Positions 60,075 through 64,000 of a stretch of DNA of 64,000 nucleotides are shown here, piece after piece (positions within the stretch are counted from its first letter, which is position 1; each line of letters begins with the position of its first letter). The notes below the pieces were generated by a model, which worked only from the letters and a program-made list of their open reading frames with translations, was not told the origin of the DNA and ran no database searches. A program made the translations under genes and the position numbers. Origin of the DNA: Acidobacteriota bacterium. Its GTDB lineage: Bacteria > Acidobacteriota > Vicinamibacteria > Vicinamibacterales > CAVVIG01. The stretch lies in the NCBI GenBank assembly GCA_003222395.1, contig QHWB01000039.1, positions 248,001 through 312,000 on the forward strand, read 5' to 3'.

Positions 60075-60868
60075 CTTTGACGAGATCCCGCATCGTGTTC
60101 TTCATCGCGTCCGCGGCGGTTGTCGCCGCGTCGGCGTGCGCGCCGCAGACGCGCAGCCTGGTGCCGGCGGGCACGACCGACCCCGACAAGTTCCTCTTCG
60201 ACAAAGGCACCGAAGCGCTCAACAAGAAGAAGTGGCTGACCGCGCGCGAGTTCTTCAAGCAGGTCACCGAGACGTACACGCAGAGCGCGTTCCGGCCCGA
60301 TGCGAAGCTCGGCATCGGCGACACGTACCTCGGGGAAGGCACGGCCGAGGCGTTGGTCCTCGCGATCAACGAGTTCAAGGAGTTCCTCACGTTCTATCCG
60401 ACGAATCCGCGGTCCGACTACGCGCAGTACAAGCTCGGGCTCGCGCACTACCGCCAGATGCGCGCGCCGCAGCGCGATCAGTCGGAAACCCGTGAGACGG
60501 TGAAGGAGTTCGAAACCTTCGTCGAGCGCTATCCGAACAGCAAGCTGATGCCCGAAGTGCGGGCGAAGCTCCGCGAGGCGAAGGATCGCCTCGACGAGTC
60601 GAATTATCTCGTCGGCTTTTTCTATTACCGGCAGCGCTGGTACCTGGGCGCGGCCGACCGATTCAAGGCCGTCCTGAAAGAGGATCCGGCCTTCACCAAA
60701 CGCGACGCCGTCTACTTCCATCTGGGCGAATCGCTGATCAAACAGAAGAAGGAAGCCGAAGCCCTCCCCTACTTCGAGAAGCTCCTGCAGGAATTCGAGC
60801 AGAGCGAGTACCTGCAGGAGGCGCAGAAACGGGTCGCCGAACTGAAAGCCCAGGCGCAAAGCAAGTAA
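60053..60868 (+). CDS. bamD: Outer-membrane assembly lipoprotein BamD
   Basis: 271 residues. A signal peptide with lipobox (VVAASAC) gives a lipid-anchored mature protein of TPR repeats: FDKGTEALNKKKWLTAREFFKQVTETYTQSAFRPDAKLGIGDTYLGEG and later FYPTNPRSDYAQYKLGLAHY. These match the BamD/YfiO pattern. It works with BamA in inserting barrels. Length is slightly above the E. coli protein (245). The start overlaps the epimerase gene. Confidence 0.88.
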   Translation: MAAWNTLTLTRSRIVFFIASAAVVAASACAPQTRSLVPAGTTDPDKFLFDKGTEALNKKKWLTAREFFKQVTETYTQSAFRPDAKLGIGDTYLGEGTAEALVLAINEFKEFLTFYPTNPRSDYAQYKLGLAHYRQMRAPQRDQSETRETVKEFETFVERYPNSKLMPEVRAKLREAKDRLDESNYLVGFFYYRQRWYLGAADRFKAVLKEDPAFTKRDAVYFHLGESLIKQKKEAEALPYFEKLLQEFEQSEYLQEAQKRVAELKAQAQSK

Positions 60869-60884
60869 TCAACAGGAGGCCACC

Positions 60885-61655
60885 GTGCGTTCGTTCTGGC
60901 TCGGAAGGGTAGTGCTGCCGGTGTTCGTTCTCAGCGGGATGGTCGCGTCCGCATCCGCTCAACCCGCGATGTCGGAGGCGCCGGTGCTCTCACCGGCGGA
61001 AATTGCGCTCGCCTGCGCGCCGCCGGTCGACACGGCCGGACCGGGCGACAAGGTCCTCCGGCTGGTGGCGGCGCAGGATCCGATCAAACACACCGTGTTC
61101 GGCCACCGCGACCTCGTCGTCGTCAGCGGCGGGACGAACGCCGGCGTGCAGCTCGGTCAGGAATATTTCGTGCGGCACTCGGGCCGTTCGATGATGGACA
61201 TGGGCTACCGCTCGTCTCCGGCGATTCGCACCGCCGGCTGGGTGCGCATCGTCGCCGTCAACGACACGATGGCGATTGCGACCGTCGACCAGACGTGCAT
61301 CGAGATGACCGCAAACGATTACCTCGAACCGTACGTCACACCGCCTACCGTCGCAGCCGAGACCGACGCGGTCGGCGAGCCCGACTTCACGTCGCTCGCG
61401 CGCGTGACCTCGGCCGGCTACGATCGCCAGATTGCGGCGTCCGGCGACTTCGCCATCATCGATCGGGGCGTCGAAAAAGGCGTCACGCCGAACATGCGCT
61501 TCGCGATCTATCGTGACATCGGACCGCGTGGCGCGCCGCTGACCGCGATTGGCGAGGTGATTGTCATCTCGGTGTCGAAGGATCGCGCGCTGACGCGGAT
61601 TCTGCGGTCGAACGGCGTCGTCCTGAACGACGACTACGCGGCCCCGCGGAAGTAG
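60885..61655 (+). CDS. Conserved secreted protein, unknown function
   Basis: 256 residues from GTG 60885, preceded by a perfect AGGAGG at 5-bp spacing. A signal peptide (LGRVVLPVFVLSGMVASASA) is followed by two beta-rich repeats of similar shape (HTVFGHRDLVVVSGGTNAGVQLGQEYFVRH and SGDFAIIDRGVEKGVTPNMRFAIYRD). Both contain the 'GxxxGVxxGxxFxVxR' pattern seen in flagellar-assembly-T/LysM-linked proteins. It follows bamD by 16 bp and is likely an envelope protein. Confidence 0.75.
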   Translation: MRSFWLGRVVLPVFVLSGMVASASAQPAMSEAPVLSPAEIALACAPPVDTAGPGDKVLRLVAAQDPIKHTVFGHRDLVVVSGGTNAGVQLGQEYFVRHSGRSMMDMGYRSSPAIRTAGWVRIVAVNDTMAIATVDQTCIEMTANDYLEPYVTPPTVAAETDAVGEPDFTSLARVTSAGYDRQIAASGDFAIIDRGVEKGVTPNMRFAIYRDIGPRGAPLTAIGEVIVISVSKDRALTRILRSNGVVLNDDYAAPRK

Positions 61656-61677
61656 AAAGGCATCATCCCACCTTTCT
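61654..61677. terminator. Possible bidirectional terminator
   Basis: AGAAAGG / CCTTTCT, a perfect 7-bp stem with a 10-nt loop, between the convergent secreted-protein and pgsA stops; it overlaps both ends. No long U-tract follows. Confidence 0.4.
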
Positions 61678-62259
61678 GTCTCTTATATCCGCGACGCGCG
61701 GGGTGGCGGTGACGTTGAAGCGCTTGAAGTAGTCGGCGGCCGACACGAGCGCCGTGACGACGACGAACCACAGCGCGGCTTGACCGGTCCAGTACAGGAG
61801 GTCGGCGAGCCGCGCCTGTTCGTGCGCGAGAATCAGCGCGAGAATCGCGACCACCTCCGACACCATCTTCACTTTTCCGAGCGGCGAGGCCGGGATGACG
61901 ATCCCGCGGGCGTACGCGAGGCTGCGCAGCGCGGTGACCGCGAACTCGCGGCCGATGATCAGCGCCACGATCCAGGCGCTCGCCATTTCCATCTGCACGA
62001 GCGAGATGAGCGCCGCCGACGTCAGCAGCTTGTCGGCGAGCGGATCGATCACCTGTCCGAGCGGCGTAATCTGCTTGCGCCGCCGCGCGAGGTAGCCGTC
62101 GGCCCAGTCGGTCAGCGACGCGACCGCGAAGATCGCCGCGCCGACGATCTCGGGCGCGAGCCCGAGGACGTTTCTTCCTTCGAACTGCGTGAGCAGCACG
62201 ACGACGAGCAGCGGCACGAGGAAGATCCGCGTGACCGTGAGCGCGTTCGGCAGGTTCAT
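61663..62259 (-). CDS. pgsA: CDP-diacylglycerol-glycerol-3-phosphate 3-phosphatidyltransferase
   Basis: 198 residues with about five membrane helices. It makes phosphatidylglycerol phosphate. The CDP-alcohol phosphotransferase signature D-x2-D-G-x2-A-R-x8-G-x3-D-x3-D is complete: DWADGYLARRRKQITPLGQVIDPLAD. The N-terminal NLPNALTVTRIFLVPLLV is typical. It is divergent from the nucleotidyltransferase gene with only 38 bp between starts. Confidence 0.94.
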   Translation of the reverse strand: MNLPNALTVTRIFLVPLLVVVLLTQFEGRNVLGLAPEIVGAAIFAVASLTDWADGYLARRRKQITPLGQVIDPLADKLLTSAALISLVQMEMASAWIVALIIGREFAVTALRSLAYARGIVIPASPLGKVKMVSEVVAILALILAHEQARLADLLYWTGQAALWFVVVTALVSAADYFKRFNVTATPRVADIRDRKVG

Positions 62260-62297
62260 GGACGGCCGTCTTCACATGATAACATCGGTGGTTGCCC

Positions 62298-63362
62298 ATG
62301 AAGGCGATCCTGCTCGCGGGGGGCAAGGGCACGCGCCTGCGTCCGCTGACGATTCACACGCCGAAGCCGATCGTTCCGATCTTCAATCGTCCCTTTCTTC
62401 ATTACCAACTCGACCTGCTGAAGCAGGTTTCTGAGATCGATGAAGTGATCCTCAGCCTGAATTATCAGCCGCGGCGCATCGAGGAGATCTTCGGTGACGG
62501 CGGCGACAGCGGGCTCGGGATCAAGTACGTCGTCGAGCCGGCCCCGCTCGGCACGGCCGGCGCCGTCCGTTATGCGGGCGATCAGCTTCGCGAATCGGTG
62601 GTCGTGTTCAACGGCGACGTGCTGACGGAAGTCGATCTCGCCGCGGTGATCGCGCTGCACCGCGACCGCAGGGCGAAGGCGACGATCGTGCTGACGCCGG
62701 TGGACAACCCGACCGCGTACGGTCTGGTCGAAACCGATGCGGATTCCAACATCCGCCGCTTTCTCGAGAAGCCGAAGCCCGACGAGATCACCTGCGACAC
62801 GATCAACGCCGGCATCTACGTTCTCGAGCCGGACACGTTCGATCGCATTCCGAAGGACACGCCGTGGTCGATCGAGCGCAGCTTTTTCCCGTCGCTCATC
62901 GAGCAGGGCGAAAGCTTCGTCGCCTACGTGTACCGCGGCTACTGGATCGACATTGGAACGCCGGAAAAGTACATGCAGGTGCACCGCGACATGATGGACG
63001 GCCGCTTCACCGCGTATCGCGCCGCGCCGTTCGCCGCGAGGCCGTCGGCGGCGTGGATATCGCCCGAGGCGCGCATCGAAGATGGCGCCATCGTCGAGGG
63101 GCCGTGCTTCATCGACGAAGCCACGATTGTGAGGCCCGGCGCCCGGATCGGCCCCTACAGCGTCGTCGGCCGCCACTGTCACATCGAGGAGCACGCGGCG
63201 ATCGAGCGCGCCATCGTCTGGGCGAACAGCCGCGTCAGTCAGGAAGCGACCGTGCGCAACTCGATTCTCGGCCGCCACTGCCACATCGGCCGGAATGCCG
63301 CGGTCGACAACGGCACCGTGCTCGGCGACAAGTCCGTCCTGACCGATTACAGTCGACTCTAA
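62298..63362 (+). CDS. NDP-sugar pyrophosphorylase with left-handed beta-helix
   Basis: 354 residues from ATG 62298. The nucleotidyltransferase domain has AILLAGGKGTRLRPLTIHTPKPIVPIFNRPFL, VFNGDVLTEVDL, EKPKPDEI and GYWIDIGTPEKYMQVHRD. The C-terminal third is a hexapeptide-repeat helix (ISPEARIEDGAIVEGPCFIDEATIVRPGARIGPYSVVG). It resembles mannose-1-phosphate guanylyltransferase/GmpP-like proteins. With the phosphohexomutase next door it forms a nucleotide-sugar supply pair. The exact nucleotide is not readable from sequence. Confidence 0.9.
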   Translation: MKAILLAGGKGTRLRPLTIHTPKPIVPIFNRPFLHYQLDLLKQVSEIDEVILSLNYQPRRIEEIFGDGGDSGLGIKYVVEPAPLGTAGAVRYAGDQLRESVVVFNGDVLTEVDLAAVIALHRDRRAKATIVLTPVDNPTAYGLVETDADSNIRRFLEKPKPDEITCDTINAGIYVLEPDTFDRIPKDTPWSIERSFFPSLIEQGESFVAYVYRGYWIDIGTPEKYMQVHRDMMDGRFTAYRAAPFAARPSAAWISPEARIEDGAIVEGPCFIDEATIVRPGARIGPYSVVGRHCHIEEHAAIERAIVWANSRVSQEATVRNSILGRHCHIGRNAAVDNGTVLGDKSVLTDYSRL

Positions 63363-63507
63363 ATAAGCTATCAGCTATCAGCTATCAGCTATCAGCTTTC
63401 AGCTGATAGCCGATAGCTGATAGCCGATAGCTGATAGCCGATAGCCGATAGCTGATAGCCGATAGCTGATAGCCGATAGCCGATAGCTGATAGCTGATAG
63501 CTGATAT
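63363..63507. repeat. AGCTATC / GATAGCT micro-repeat array
   Basis: Four to five direct AGCTATC units (63366-63395) are followed by a long run of GATAGCTGATAGCC units in alternating combinations. The unit AGCTATCAGCT is itself nearly palindromic. The array starts right after the nucleotidyltransferase stop and ends 4 bp or less before the mutase ATG. Confidence 0.9.
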
Positions 63508-64000
63508 ATGAACATCGATCCGAATATCTTCAAAGCTTACGACGTGCGCGGCATTTACCCGTCCGAGATCAACGAGGACGTGGCGCGCGCGATCGGTGCC
63601 GGGTTCGTCTCGTATCTCAAAGCGAACCGGATCGCCGTCGGCCGCGATATGCGTCTGTCGTCGCCTTCGATCGCCGCCGCGTTCATCGACGGCGCCACGT
63701 CGCGCGGCGCCGACGTCGTCGACTACGGCATGATTCCGACCGACATGCTCTACTTCGCCGTCGCGCGCGATCGTCACGACGGCGGCGTGCAGGTGACCGC
63801 GTCGCACAATCCCAAGCAGTACAACGGCATGAAGATGGTGCGGCAGGAAGCGTTCCCGCTGAGCGGCGAAGAAGGGCTCGTCGAGATCCGCCAGATGATC
63901 GCGGCCGACACGCTGCCACCGCCGGTGGCCAGGCGCGGTCAGGTGACGACGAAGGATGCGTTGCACGCCTACGTCGATCACGTCATGGCGTTCATCGACG
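63508..64000 (+). CDS. manB: Phosphomannomutase/phosphoglucomutase (partial)
   Basis: The first 164 codons of an alpha-D-phosphohexomutase, cut by the window edge. FKAYDVRGIYPSEINEDVARAIG opens domain 1. The phosphoserine loop is VTASHNPKQYNGMK with the catalytic Ser. VGRDMRLSSPSIAAAFIDG and DYGMIPTDMLYFAV are standard. The start lies directly after the repeat array with no ribosome-binding site. It should convert hexose-6-P to hexose-1-P for the pyrophosphorylase upstream. Confidence 0.93.
   Translation, partial: MNIDPNIFKAYDVRGIYPSEINEDVARAIGAGFVSYLKANRIAVGRDMRLSSPSIAAAFIDGATSRGADVVDYGMIPTDMLYFAVARDRHDGGVQVTASHNPKQYNGMKMVRQEAFPLSGEEGLVEIRQMIAADTLPPPVARRGQVTTKDALHAYVDHVMAFID

Noticed and set aside
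63363-63507. Possible small CRISPR or replication-origin iteron array
   Set aside because: Units are 7-14 bp, mixed in orientation, with no spacers, no dnaA/rep gene and no DnaA-box pattern; better described as a micro-repeat array.
1-64000. Insertion sequences, integrases, phage or toxin-antitoxin loci
   Set aside because: No transposase, integrase or toxin-like protein was recognised on either strand; gene content is almost entirely housekeeping and envelope functions.

Overview
The window is GC-rich chromosomal DNA from a diderm bacterium. I read it as an Acidobacteriota member, most likely class Vicinamibacteria. This is inferred from the ADOP-type (MacB/FtsX-like) permease, a σ54 activator with large fused sensory modules, S9 and M16 exported peptidases, BamA-superfamily and BamD genes, two ECF sigma/zinc-finger anti-sigma pairs, and an unusual density of small palindromic repeats. 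No rRNA, tRNA, CRISPR, phage or transposase gene was recognised. Both ends cut genes (a CoA-binding protein at the left, a phosphohexomutase at the right).

Layout: 1-6.8 kb is a tightly overlapping minus-strand run (ECF sigma, anti-sigma, Spy-like protein, secreted protein, recG, rsmD, coaD, aminotransferase). 6.8-15.7 kb runs rightward: lexA, DUF3467, nth, metallopeptidase, rsmA, RNase J, ftsK, amidase. 15.7-30.6 kb holds pepA, a PKD-like secreted protein, a decayed and an intact ADOP permease, a BamA-like/DUF4390/JAMM/thiolase cluster, and S9 and M16 peptidases. 30.6-41.5 kb is one long minus-strand aromatic amino-acid operon: trpL, aroDE, trpE, trpG, trpD, trpC, trpF, trpB, trpA, chorismate mutase, DAHP synthase, tyrA. 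41.5-64 kb holds an S55-like peptidase, a beta-propeller protein, a second ECF module, a TPR protein, ampG, a giant σ54 activator, aroC, the def-fmt-rsmB-PASTA-rpe run, an NAD-sugar epimerase, bamD, pgsA, a nucleotidyltransferase and a phosphohexomutase.

The clearest regulatory system is at 41.30-41.48 kb. A TTGACA promoter is followed almost at once by a 26-codon leader peptide with three Trp codons (WWRYW). After it come competing antiterminator and intrinsic terminator stems just before aroDE. This is a textbook trp attenuator, but it is placed in front of shikimate, chorismate, tryptophan and tyrosine genes together.

The most unusual feature is repeat biology. (a) A structured element of about 66 bp, with two compensatory base-pair changes, lies just before rsmD and trpF, and a diverged copy lies at the N-terminus of rsmA. 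(b) Palindromic elements sit in frame inside tyrA, ftsK, rsmA and a BamA-like gene. In the last, a tandem array forms the extended N-terminus and signal-peptide region. (c) Five same-strand gene junctions are filled by AT-rich direct/inverted micro-repeat arrays that run up to, or within about 10 bp of, the next start codon.
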